Positions 9,392 through 19,016 of a stretch of 64,000 nucleotides of DNA are shown one piece after another. Made by a program: the position numbers and the translations under genes. The DNA comes from Streptomyces sp. HUAS CB01 (lineage in GTDB: Bacteria > Actinomycetota > Actinomycetes > Streptomycetales > Streptomycetaceae). How positions within the stretch are numbered: position 1 is the stretch's first letter; every line of letters starts with the position of its first letter. The stretch is taken from NCBI RefSeq assembly GCF_030406905.1, contig NZ_CP129137.1:2731001-2795000 (forward strand), in the 5' to 3' direction. The notes beneath the pieces are model-generated. The model was not told where the DNA came from. It saw only the letters and a list, made by a program, of their open reading frames with translations, and did not search any database.

Positions 9392-10984
9392 TCAGTCCAG
9401 GAGCCGGTCCGCGCCGCGGATCGACTCGGCGAGCTGGCGCACGGAGGCGTCCTCCGTGCGGCGGGCCAGTCCGTCCGCCCGTTCCGCCAGGTCGGCCAGC
9501 CGGGGCGCGCCGGGGGTCTCCGCCCCTCGCAGCCGCTGGGCGAAGTACGCGGCCGCGGCGCTGATCTGGAGGCGCGGCGGGGTGCCGCGCGCCCACAGAT
9601 CACCGTCGAGCCGGTCCGCCCCGACGGTGCCCGTCGCCTCGTGCGGCGCCCTGGTGCGCGGGTCGAGCCAGCGGACGGTCGCCGTGGCGACGCGCCCGGA
9701 CGCGCCTTCCTTGAGCCGCACCGCGTACAGCGCCGTCACCGCGTGGCCGGGGCCGACCTCGCCGCCGTCCACCCGGTCGTCGCGGAAGTCCTCGTTGTCG
9801 ACGTGCCGGTTCTCGTATCCGACGAGGCGGAACTCGCGGACCGTCCCCGGGTCGAAGGCGACCTGTGCCTTGGCGTCGCGGGCGCGCAGTTCGATGTGGG
9901 CGGGGAGCTGGTCGACGAAGACCTTCCGGGCCTGGGCGGGGGTGGAGACGTACGTGGTGTGCCCGTCGCCGCGGTTCGTGAGCCGTTCCATCAGCTGGTC
10001 GCCGTACTCGCTGCCGACCCCGACGCCGAAGAGGGTGATGCCGAACTCCTTCCGTGCGCTCCCGATCCGCTCCAGGATGGCGTCCGCCTCGGTCTCGCCG
10101 GTGTTGGCGAGTGCGTCGGAGAGGAGCACGACGCGGTTGTTGGCGCCGCGCCTGCGGCCCTCGACGGCCACGTCGTAACCGGTGCTGACACCCGCTTCCA
10201 CGTTGGTGGAATCGGTCGGCTCCAGGGAGGCGACGACCTCGTGGACCCGGTCGCGGTTGCCGGCGAGACGGGTCATCGGCAGCCGGGTCTCGGCCTCGTC
10301 GCTGAAGGTGACGACCGCGAGGGAGTCGTCGTCGCGGAGCTGGTCGGTGAGGATGCCGAGGGATTCCTTGACCAGGTCGAGCCGGCCCGGCTCGGCCATC
10401 GACCCGGAGATGTCGACGACGAACGTCAGTGCGGCCGGGGGGCGTTCGGCGGTCCTGCTCGACGGGCGCGTGGCCAGTCCGACCCGCATCAGCGACCAGT
10501 CGCCGCCGTCCCCGCTCTCCACGCGCGCACCGTCCACGGTCACGGAGAAGCCGTTGCCCTCGGGGCGCGGGTAGTCCTGGCGGAAGCTGTTGACGAACTC
10601 CTCGGGCCGTACCGAGCCGGGCTCCGGCAGCCGGCCGGCGGCAAGTGTCCGGCGCGCGTAGCCGTAGGAGGCCGTGTCCACGTCCAGGGCGAAGGTGGAC
10701 ACGAGGTCCGGTGCGGGGACGGCGTCGCGCTCCTCCTCGCCCTGGGTTCCGTCCGCCGTGTCGTCCCGGTCGCCCTCGGCGACGCGGCCGCCCCCGTCCG
10801 GTGTCACGGGCGCGGGAGCCCCGTCCGCGCGGCGCTGGGCGCCGTCCGCCGAAGTGCCGTCGGACTGTGCCCCCGTCCCGCAGCCCGTCAGCAGCACCGC
10901 CCCGGCGAGCAGCGCCACCAGCGCTGCCCTCCTGCCGGCACGTACGCCTGACTCGGCCGATCGCGTCCTCGTCCAGGCTGTCAT
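9392..10984 (-). CDS. vWA-domain lipoprotein (YfbK-like)
   Basis: A 530-residue lipoprotein from ATG 10984, with GGGGGTGGAG upstream. The signal peptide ends in the lipobox LLTGC (Cys 35), then comes a 70-residue polar linker. The YfbK-type N-terminal part (FALDVDTASYGYARR, PRPEGNGFSV) precedes a von Willebrand A domain with an intact MIDAS DISGS at about residue 190. A C-terminal domain typical of this family (HAVTALYAVRL, then a region ending in the IRGADRLLD tail) follows. The protein is probably displayed on the outer face of the membrane in metal-dependent adhesion or complex assembly. No MoxR ATPase partner is nearby. A strong hairpin follows the stop. Confidence 0.85.
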   Translation of the reverse strand: MTAWTRTRSAESGVRAGRRAALVALLAGAVLLTGCGTGAQSDGTSADGAQRRADGAPAPVTPDGGGRVAEGDRDDTADGTQGEEERDAVPAPDLVSTFALDVDTASYGYARRTLAAGRLPEPGSVRPEEFVNSFRQDYPRPEGNGFSVTVDGARVESGDGGDWSLMRVGLATRPSSRTAERPPAALTFVVDISGSMAEPGRLDLVKESLGILTDQLRDDDSLAVVTFSDEAETRLPMTRLAGNRDRVHEVVASLEPTDSTNVEAGVSTGYDVAVEGRRRGANNRVVLLSDALANTGETEADAILERIGSARKEFGITLFGVGVGSEYGDQLMERLTNRGDGHTTYVSTPAQARKVFVDQLPAHIELRARDAKAQVAFDPGTVREFRLVGYENRHVDNEDFRDDRVDGGEVGPGHAVTALYAVRLKEGASGRVATATVRWLDPRTRAPHEATGTVGADRLDGDLWARGTPPRLQISAAAAYFAQRLRGAETPGAPRLADLAERADGLARRTEDASVRQLAESIRGADRLLD

Positions 10985-11121
10985 GCTCCACCCCCTGAAA
11001 TCGTCAGCACTTGTGAATGTGACGTCCGGGGCGGCCGGAAGGAGCAGACGAACGCGTTGCGGATGCGTCTCGATGCGGCAACGGCCCTCCGTACCGGAAC
11101 CGTTGGCGGGCGGCGGACACA

Positions 11122-11162
11122 CGTACGGCGTGAGACGCCGGGAGCGCGTCTCACGCCGTACG
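11122..11162 (-). terminator. Terminator of hydrolase/ABC operon
   Basis: A perfect 17-bp inverted repeat with arms at 11122-11138 and 11146-11162 and a 7-base loop, 19 bases beyond the permease stop. It is one of the strongest hairpins in the window. Confidence 0.8.
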
Positions 11163-11181
11163 GGCGGGCTTCCCGCGGCGG

Positions 11182-12078
11182 TCAGGACACGATGTCCTTG
11201 CGGGCGAACCCGCGGAAGGCAAGGGCGATCAGCACGAGGGCGAACGTCACGGACACCGCCGTGCCCTTCAGCATGCCGCCCCATTCGAGCTGGGGCTGGA
11301 GCGCGTCGGCCCAGGCGAACTGCCAGTGCGCCGGCAGGAAGTCGCGCCAGGAGCCCAGCGCCGTCACGGCGTCCAGGACGTTCCCGATGATGGTCAGCCC
11401 GACCGCGCCGCCGACCGCGCCCAGCGGTGCGTCGGTCTTGGTGGACAGCCAGAACGCGAGCCCGGCGGTGACCAGTTGGGAGACGAAGATGTACGCGACG
11501 ACGAGTGCGAGCCTGGGAAGCGTGTCGGCCGTCGCCAGCGAGCCGCCGGTCGGCAGTCGCAGGGGCCCCCAGCCGTAGGCCACCGTCCCCACCGCCAGTC
11601 CCACCAGCGGCAGCAGGACCATCGCCGCCGCGCTGAAGCCCAGCGCGACCGCCAGCTTCGACCACAGCAGCCGGGACCGGGGCACGGGCGCCGCCAGCAG
11701 GTAGCGCAGGGACGACCAGCTCGCCTCGGACGCCACGGTGTCGCCGCAGAACAGCGCGACCGGCACGACCAGCAGGAAACCGGCCGACACGAACAGGCAG
11801 GTGGCCGCGAAGTTGGCACCGGACGCGGTCGCCGTGTCCATCAGGTTGATCCGGCCGCCACCGCCGTCGCCGCGCTCGTCCGGGGAGCCGCCGATCGCGA
11901 AGGCCACGATCAGCACGAACGGCAGCGCCGCCAGGATCGCGCCCATCACGAGCGTCCGCCGCCGCTTCAGCTGGCGGACCGCCTCGACACGCAGCGGCAG
12001 GGTGCGCCGCGCCCGATAGCCGGGCGCGGTCGCCACGCTCGCCGCGCGGGCCTCGGTGCGCACGGGGGTGGTGCTCAT
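11182..12078 (-). CDS. ABC transporter permease
   Basis: A 298-residue membrane protein with a basic N-terminus and about six hydrophobic segments (LVMGAILAALPFVLIVAFAI, then FLLVVPVALF, LLPLVGLAVG and later ones). It resembles ABC-2-type permeases. The gene starts inside the stop of the upstream hydrolase/ATPase fusion (ATGA overlap at 12075-12078), so the fusion protein's ATPase is almost certainly its partner. The substrate is unknown. A periplasmic loop before TM2 has acidic/Gly-rich sequence (GGSPDERGDGGGGRIN). Confidence 0.85.
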   Translation of the reverse strand: MSTTPVRTEARAASVATAPGYRARRTLPLRVEAVRQLKRRRTLVMGAILAALPFVLIVAFAIGGSPDERGDGGGGRINLMDTATASGANFAATCLFVSAGFLLVVPVALFCGDTVASEASWSSLRYLLAAPVPRSRLLWSKLAVALGFSAAAMVLLPLVGLAVGTVAYGWGPLRLPTGGSLATADTLPRLALVVAYIFVSQLVTAGLAFWLSTKTDAPLGAVGGAVGLTIIGNVLDAVTALGSWRDFLPAHWQFAWADALQPQLEWGGMLKGTAVSVTFALVLIALAFRGFARKDIVS

Positions 12079-14939
12079 GCGGATGCTCCTCCGATCAGGG
12101 TGAGGAACGCGTCCTCCAGGCGCCGGTGCGGTCCCACTCCGGTCACCGGTACGTCCAGCCGGACGAGTTCGGCGACCAGGGCGGCGGCGCTCGCCCCGTC
12201 GAGGCGGACCAGCACACCGCCGCCTCCGTCGGCGCGGACGGCGGAGCCGACCCCCGGCAGTGCGGCGATCTTCTCCACGAGCGGTGCCGACAGGTCCTCG
12301 GCCGTGGTCACCAGCAGGGTGTCGCCGGCACCGGTGATGTCGGCGACCTGTCCCGCCTGGACCAGCCTGCCGCGGTCCATGACGACGAGATGCGTGCAGG
12401 ACTGCTCGACCTCCGAGAGGAGGTGGCTGGAGACGATGACGGTCCGGCCCCCGGCCGCGTACCGGATCATCACGTCCCGCATCTCGCGGATCTGCGGCGG
12501 GTCCAGTCCGTTGGTGGGTTCGTCGAGGATGAGCAGATCCGGCAGTCCGAGCATCGCCTGGGCGATGGCGAGGCGCTGCCGCATGCCCTGTGAGTAGGTG
12601 CGGACCGCGCGGGCGAGGGCGTCGCCGAGGCCCGCGATCTCCAGGGCCTCCTCGACGTGGGAGTCCTCGGTGGGACGGCCGGTGGCACGCCAGTACAGCT
12701 CGAGGTTCTCCCGGCCCGACAGATGCGGCAGGAAGCCCGCGCCCTCGACGAAGGCGCCGACCCGGGAGAGGACGGGCGCTCCGGGCCTGACGGCATGTCC
12801 GAAGACCCTGATCTCTCCGTCGTCGGGGGTGATGAGTCCCATCAGCATGCGGAGCGTGGTGGTCTTGCCGGCGCCGTTCGGGCCGAGGAGCCCGAGCACC
12901 TGGCCCTTCTCGACGCGGAACGAGAGCTCACGTACCGCGTACTTGTCGGCCGATCCGGCGTACCGCTTGGTGAGTCCGGTGATCTGCAGCGGTACGCCGG
13001 CGAGCCCGGGGTCGGGGGCGGGCGCCGCGGTCCGGCGGTGCGCGGTGATCAGCAGGACCGCCGCCACCACCGCGCCTGCGGCGGGCAGGCCCCACACCCA
13101 CCAGGGCAGCCCCGCCGCCTGGGTGGTGACGGCGGGCGCGGTGGGCACGGTCAGCGGTCCCACGGGGGTGACGGTGTAGGCCGCGGGGGCGGTCGGCGAC
13201 GCGTGGGCGAGGTCGGTGGCCGCGAGCACGAGCCGCAGCCGGTGGCCCGCCTCGACCTCGTGGTCCACGGCGGGGAGCGTCAGTTCGACGGTCCGGCCCG
13301 CCTTGGCGTCCTCGATCCGGACGGGGGCGACGAGCTGGGCGGGAAGCACCTGCTGACGGCCGTCCGGGCCGACGTCGTAGACCTTGCCGAACAGGACCGC
13401 CTCGCCGCTGTCCGAGCCCACCTCCACGCGGACGGTGGGCGAGCCGGTGACGCGGGTGCTGCGGTCGAGCGGTGCGGAGTCGAAGCGGGCGTGCTGGCCG
13501 GGGAAGTCGAGCGAGAGGCCGACGCCGAGCGAGGAGAACCGGGAGAGCCCGCCGCCCAGTCCGGGCACGCTGGAGATTCCCGGGGGGTTGGCCCCGGCCG
13601 GGTTGCGGAAGGACTGCGTCCCGCCGGCCAGGGCGACCTCGCGGCGCCCCGCGCCCAGGCCGGGGTACGCATCGGCCGTGGCTCCGCGCAGCGTCGCCTG
13701 CCCGTCGGTGGAGTCGACGCCTCCGGTGCGGCTGACGCGGAACGCGGGGCCGGTGTCCGCGGCCTTGTCCCCGTTCAGGTACCGGTCGAACCAGGCGGAG
13801 ATACGCCCCTGGACCCGCGCCGTCTCCAGATCGCCGCCGTCGTGTCCGCCGGCGATCCAGTCGACGGCCACGGGCGCGCCGTTGCCGGCGATCGCCCCGG
13901 CCATGGCGTCGGCGTGGGAGAGCGGGAAGAGCGAGTCGGACTGTCCCTGGACGATGAGCGCGGGGACCTTGATCCGGTCGGCCACGGCGGACGGGCTGCG
14001 GGCCTCCAGCAGGGCCCGCGCCTCGGCGTCGGGCCGACCGCTGGTCGCGACGCGCTCGTACATGGCGCACAGGGCGGGCTCGAAGCGTCCACAGGCCGCC
14101 GCGGGCTGCGTGGCGGAGGCGCGGGCGTCGTCACGGCCCGTGGCGCCGGGCTGCGTCGGAGCTCCGGTCCCGGTGCCTGCCGCGGCGTCGTCGCCGGTTC
14201 CGGCTCCGCCGCCGTCCCGTGCCCTGCCGGTGCCCGGTCCGTCCCCGGCGGGAGCGTCCGCCGGGGCTTCGCCCGCGTCGGGGACGAGCCCCGAGCCGCC
14301 GGCCGAACCGGCCGTGAAGAACATGCCCGCCCAGAGCTTCTTGAAGACGCCGTCCGGGAACAGCGCGTCGGCCAGGTTCCAGTACGTGATCTGCGGCGCG
14401 ACGGCGTCGACCCTGCGGTCGTGGCCTGCCGCGAGCAGGGCGACGGCGCCTCCGTAGGACACCCCGGTGACCCCGACGCGGGGGTCGCCGTCGGCGTCCA
14501 GTTCGACCTCCGCTCGCCCGGCGAGCCAGTCGATCAGCCGCGAGACGTCCTTGACCTCGTGCTCGGGGTCGTTGAGCCCGATGGTGCCGGTGGACTCGCC
14601 GAAGCCGCGCGCGGACCAGGTCATGACGGCGTAGCCGTCTCTCGCCAGCGTCTCCGCCTGCTGCCGTACGGAGTCCTTGCTGCTGCCGAAGCCGTGCCCG
14701 ATCAGCACCGCGGGACGGCGGCCGTCCCCGGAGGTGAAGTACGAGGTGTCGATCCTCGCGCCCGGCATGGTCAGTACGTGGTCCTCGCGGTGCACGGGGG
14801 GCTCGTCGTCCGAGACGGCGGCGGTCCAGGTGCCCGCCCCCGCGAGCACGGTGAAGGCGGCGACGGCCGCGAGCCATCGGCTTCGGCGCCGCGGCAGCAC
14901 GGCTCGTCCGGGGAGTCGGATCCTCATGCCCGAAACCAT
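12075..14939 (-). CDS. Secreted alpha/beta hydrolase fused to ABC transporter ATPase
   Basis: A 954-residue fusion. A basic N-terminus and one TM segment (about 25-45) precede a CocE/X-Pro-peptidase-like alpha/beta hydrolase with VLIGHGFGSSKDS and the nucleophile GVSYGGAV at about residue 159. A Gly/Thr/Asp-rich insert follows near 225-275, then a beta-rich X-Pro C-terminal-like domain to about 600. A second TM (LPWWVWGLPAAGAVVAAVLL) leads into an ABC ATPase with Walker A GPNGAGKTT at about 690, signature YSQGMRQRL and Walker B LLILDEPTNGLDP. The topology predicts an extracellular hydrolase and a cytoplasmic ATPase joined by one membrane pass. It overlaps the permease by 4 bases. The start is ATG 14939, or ATG 14927, which lacks an obvious ribosome site as well. 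Confidence 0.85.
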   Translation of the reverse strand: MVSGMRIRLPGRAVLPRRRSRWLAAVAAFTVLAGAGTWTAAVSDDEPPVHREDHVLTMPGARIDTSYFTSGDGRRPAVLIGHGFGSSKDSVRQQAETLARDGYAVMTWSARGFGESTGTIGLNDPEHEVKDVSRLIDWLAGRAEVELDADGDPRVGVTGVSYGGAVALLAAGHDRRVDAVAPQITYWNLADALFPDGVFKKLWAGMFFTAGSAGGSGLVPDAGEAPADAPAGDGPGTGRARDGGGAGTGDDAAAGTGTGAPTQPGATGRDDARASATQPAAACGRFEPALCAMYERVATSGRPDAEARALLEARSPSAVADRIKVPALIVQGQSDSLFPLSHADAMAGAIAGNGAPVAVDWIAGGHDGGDLETARVQGRISAWFDRYLNGDKAADTGPAFRVSRTGGVDSTDGQATLRGATADAYPGLGAGRREVALAGGTQSFRNPAGANPPGISSVPGLGGGLSRFSSLGVGLSLDFPGQHARFDSAPLDRSTRVTGSPTVRVEVGSDSGEAVLFGKVYDVGPDGRQQVLPAQLVAPVRIEDAKAGRTVELTLPAVDHEVEAGHRLRLVLAATDLAHASPTAPAAYTVTPVGPLTVPTAPAVTTQAAGLPWWVWGLPAAGAVVAAVLLITAHRRTAAPAPDPGLAGVPLQITGLTKRYAGSADKYAVRELSFRVEKGQVLGLLGPNGAGKTTTLRMLMGLITPDDGEIRVFGHAVRPGAPVLSRVGAFVEGAGFLPHLSGRENLELYWRATGRPTEDSHVEEALEIAGLGDALARAVRTYSQGMRQRLAIAQAMLGLPDLLILDEPTNGLDPPQIREMRDVMIRYAAGGRTVIVSSHLLSEVEQSCTHLVVMDRGRLVQAGQVADITGAGDTLLVTTAEDLSAPLVEKIAALPGVGSAVRADGGGGVLVRLDGASAAALVAELVRLDVPVTGVGPHRRLEDAFLTLIGGASA

Positions 14940-15371
14940 AAGCGGACGGCCGGTCCGGCCGCCGCTGCCGCCGGTCGGAACTCCATGACCTCCTCGGGTA
15001 GTACCCGTCGGCCTCGCCGTACACCAGGCGCGGTACACGGGCCCGGGGTGCGGGCACTCCGTTGCGCGCCGCCCGTACGTCCGGTCCGGCGCCCGGAGAC
15101 GTCCCGAGCAGGGCGGATCCACCGTCTTCGACCGGCACTTCACGGCGGGTCACTTTTGGCCGTTTCGCCCGAATGAACGGACGGGGCGCCAACACCTGCG
15201 TGCACCCTGCAGATGTCGCCGATGTCCACCAAATTGCCCATCCCACCAGGGCTTTTGATCCAAGCCATCGGTAACAACCCCTTGTGTGCCGCATCACCTC
15301 ACGAGACGCTGTGCCGACGTCCGCACCGCCGCGCGGATGTTTGTCGTGTTCCGATCAAAGAGAGAGGTCAG
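14940..15371. other. Intergenic region between ABC fusion and subtilase
   Basis: About 430 bases between divergent genes. Several frames are open, but with Arg/Pro-rich or compositionally poor translations. The stretch at 15215-15300 is less GC-rich (CACCAAATTGCCC..., GCTTTTGATCC), consistent with the subtilase promoter. No clear operator was seen. Confidence 0.5.
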
Positions 15372-16580
15372 GTGCACGAGATGAGATTCACTGCCCGCCG
15401 CTCCATACGCATGGGCGCGCTGCTCTCCGCAGCCGTCGTCGCGGCCGGTCTCCAGTTCGCCGTCACCCCCACAGCGCACAGTGCGCCGCTCGGCGATCTC
15501 CGTCTCGCCCCCACTGCAACCGCCGTACAGAACAGCTGGATCGTCGTCCTGAAGGACGGCAGCACCCGTGTCTCCGAACTGACCGCCGATCAGGACGTGA
15601 CCCCCAAGCACGTCTTCCGGTCGGTGCTGAACGGCTTCTCCGCCTCCATGTCCAAGGCCGAGGCCGAGCGACTCGCCGCCGACCCGCGGGTGGCGTACGT
15701 GGAGCAGAACAGCGTCATCCGCCTCAACGAGACCCAGACCAACGCGACCTGGGGCCTCGACCGCGTGGACCAGCGCAGTCTGCCGCTGTCGACGACGTAC
15801 ACGCACAACACGGCGGCGTCGAACGTGAACGCGTACATCATCGACACCGGCATCCGCACCTCGCACGGAGAGTTCGGCGACCGGGCGAGCGTCGGCACCG
15901 ACACCGTCGGCGACGGCCGGAACGGTCAGGACTGCCAGGGCCACGGCACCCACGTGGCCGGCACCGTGGGAGGCAGGACCTACGGCGTCGCCAAGGGCGT
16001 CAACCTGATCGCCGTGCGCGTCCTCGGCTGTGACGGCTCCGGCACGACCGAGGGCGTCATCGCGGGCGTCGACTGGGTGACGGCGAACGCGGCCAAGCCG
16101 GCCGTGGCCAACATGAGCCTCGGCGGCAGCGCCAGCGCCGCCCTGGACAGCGCGGTGAAGCGGTCCATCGCCTCGGGTGTCAGCTACTCGATCGCGGCGG
16201 GCAACGGCATCCTCATCGGCATCCCCGTGAACGCGTGCAACTACTCCCCGGCCCGCGTCCCCGAGGCCATCACGGTCGGCGCCACGGACAGGACGGACCG
16301 GCGGGCGTCGTTCTCCAACTACGGCACGTGCCTGGACCTGTTCGCCCCCGGCGTGGACATCACCTCGGCGTGGAAGGACAGCGACAGCGCGACGAGCACC
16401 ATCTCCGGCACGTCGATGGCCACCCCGCACACCGCGGGTGTCGCCGCGCTCTACCTGGCGGACAACCCCACGGCGTCCCCGGCACAGGTCCGCGACGCCC
16501 TGGTGAACAACGCGACCAGCGGCAAGGTCACGGACCCGCGCACGGGGTCCCCGAACAAGCTGCTGCACTCGCTGTTCTGA
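15372..16580 (+). CDS. Secreted S8 family serine protease (subtilase)
   Basis: A 402-residue preproprotease from GTG 15372 (AGAGAGG upstream); ATG 15381 is an alternative. The signal peptide covers about 1-38, an inhibitor_I9 propeptide about 53-118 (SWIVVLKDG to VAYVEQNSVI), then the catalytic domain. The triad is visible: Asp158 in IIDTG, His191 in GHGTHVAG and Ser348 in SGTSMATPH, with oxyanion Asn278 in AAGNG. Four Cys residues could form disulphides. The family includes the fungal proteinase K-like and Streptomyces extracellular proteases. No pro-convertase or other C-terminal domain is present. Confidence 0.95.
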   Translation: MHEMRFTARRSIRMGALLSAAVVAAGLQFAVTPTAHSAPLGDLRLAPTATAVQNSWIVVLKDGSTRVSELTADQDVTPKHVFRSVLNGFSASMSKAEAERLAADPRVAYVEQNSVIRLNETQTNATWGLDRVDQRSLPLSTTYTHNTAASNVNAYIIDTGIRTSHGEFGDRASVGTDTVGDGRNGQDCQGHGTHVAGTVGGRTYGVAKGVNLIAVRVLGCDGSGTTEGVIAGVDWVTANAAKPAVANMSLGGSASAALDSAVKRSIASGVSYSIAAGNGILIGIPVNACNYSPARVPEAITVGATDRTDRRASFSNYGTCLDLFAPGVDITSAWKDSDSATSTISGTSMATPHTAGVAALYLADNPTASPAQVRDALVNNATSGKVTDPRTGSPNKLLHSLF

Positions 16581-16601
16581 TCCCGGCGGCCCGGTCGGCA
16601 C

Positions 16602-16636
16602 GGCCGGCCCGGTCCGGCGTCCCGGCCGGGCCGGCC
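16602..16636. terminator. Bidirectional terminator between convergent genes
   Basis: An 11-bp perfect inverted repeat (GGCCGGCCCGG / CCGGGCCGGCC) lies between the subtilase stop (16580) and the stop of the opposing DUF4291 gene (16644). Confidence 0.6.
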
Positions 16637-16643
16637 TCCGCCC

Positions 16644-17261
16644 CTACGGTGCCGGCTCCGGCCGCGCCGGGGCCGTGAGATGCCCGAGGAGCCCCTCCCC
16701 CACGGGGTAGGCCCGCTCCTCGGGCATCAGCTTTCGGGCGGCCTCCAGATCCCCGCGCCGCACCCGGGCGTGGATCTCGTGCGCGAGCGGGGTCACGTCG
16801 TCGATGCGCACGGTCCACTCGTCCGCGAACCGGGCCGACGCCTCCCCGGCCAGTCCCAGCTGCAGAGAGCGGTACGGCAGCGGCGTCAACCGCAGGTCCC
16901 GCTCCGGATCCCACTGCACCCGGGCCGGCGCCTGCCGGAGCCGGCGCTTCCAGTCCGCCTGATCCCTGTGGACCCCCGGTGAGTAGTGGGACAGACAGGC
17001 GTTGTGCAGCGCCCATTCGAACCCGTCGCGGCCGATCTCGATCGCGAGGACGGTCTGCTGGCCCTCCTTGGTGCCCCAGCCGCAGCGGTACATCATCCAC
17101 AGGAACGACGGCTTGATCCAGGTCATCCGGTCCCTCTTCCAGGAGACCGGGAACCGGCCGTCCCGGGCGGCGGGCACGCCGATCGCCGGGTCGTACGCCT
17201 GGTAGACCGTGATCGTCGTCTCGGTGTGAAGTGCGCGTATCTCGTACGTGGGTGGTGTCAT
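16644..17261 (-). CDS. DUF4291 family protein
   Basis: A 205-residue protein from ATG 17261. It shows the family hallmarks: an N-terminal IRALHTETTITVYQAYDPAIG, then RMTWIKPSFLWMMYRCGW, ALHNACLSHY and VQWDPERDLRL. DUF4291 proteins are widespread in bacteria and fungi, and the function is not settled; a relation to RNA-ligase-like or nucleic-acid-modifying folds has been suggested for the wider group. No signal peptide or TM segment is seen, so it is cytoplasmic. It stands alone. Confidence 0.88.
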   Translation of the reverse strand: MTPPTYEIRALHTETTITVYQAYDPAIGVPAARDGRFPVSWKRDRMTWIKPSFLWMMYRCGWGTKEGQQTVLAIEIGRDGFEWALHNACLSHYSPGVHRDQADWKRRLRQAPARVQWDPERDLRLTPLPYRSLQLGLAGEASARFADEWTVRIDDVTPLAHEIHARVRRGDLEAARKLMPEERAYPVGEGLLGHLTAPARPEPAP

Positions 17262-17406
17262 GGCCCTCGCACGGTATCCGCGGGCACCGATGGAACGCCC
17301 GTGGATTTCCGCGGGCCCCGGGATGCGCCGCCGCCCCGGACGCGCCAAGGCCCTTGCCCCATGAGCAGATTCCCGTGCGCCGGGAGCTGCGGCCCGCGAC
17401 GCCGGA

Positions 17407-17444
17407 CGCGGCCCGTACGGGGTGAGGGTTCCGTACGGGCCGCG
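17407..17444 (-). terminator. Terminator of the inositol operon
   Basis: A perfect 14-bp inverted repeat (CGCGGCCCGTACGG / CCGTACGGGCCGCG) with a 10-base loop, ending 47 bases beyond the mmsA stop. Confidence 0.75.
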
Positions 17445-17490
17445 TGGCGTTGCGGGCCGCGTGGCACCCGGAGGGCCGGGCGCGGGGCCG

Positions 17491-18993
<1,503 letters not shown>

Positions 18994-19016
18994 GACGGAA
19001 AGCTCCTTCGGGTCCC

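Noticed and set aside
15144..15371. Longer N-terminus for the subtilase from 15213
   Set aside because: The segment has no signal-peptide character, whereas a signal peptide starts right after GTG 15372 with a ribosome site.
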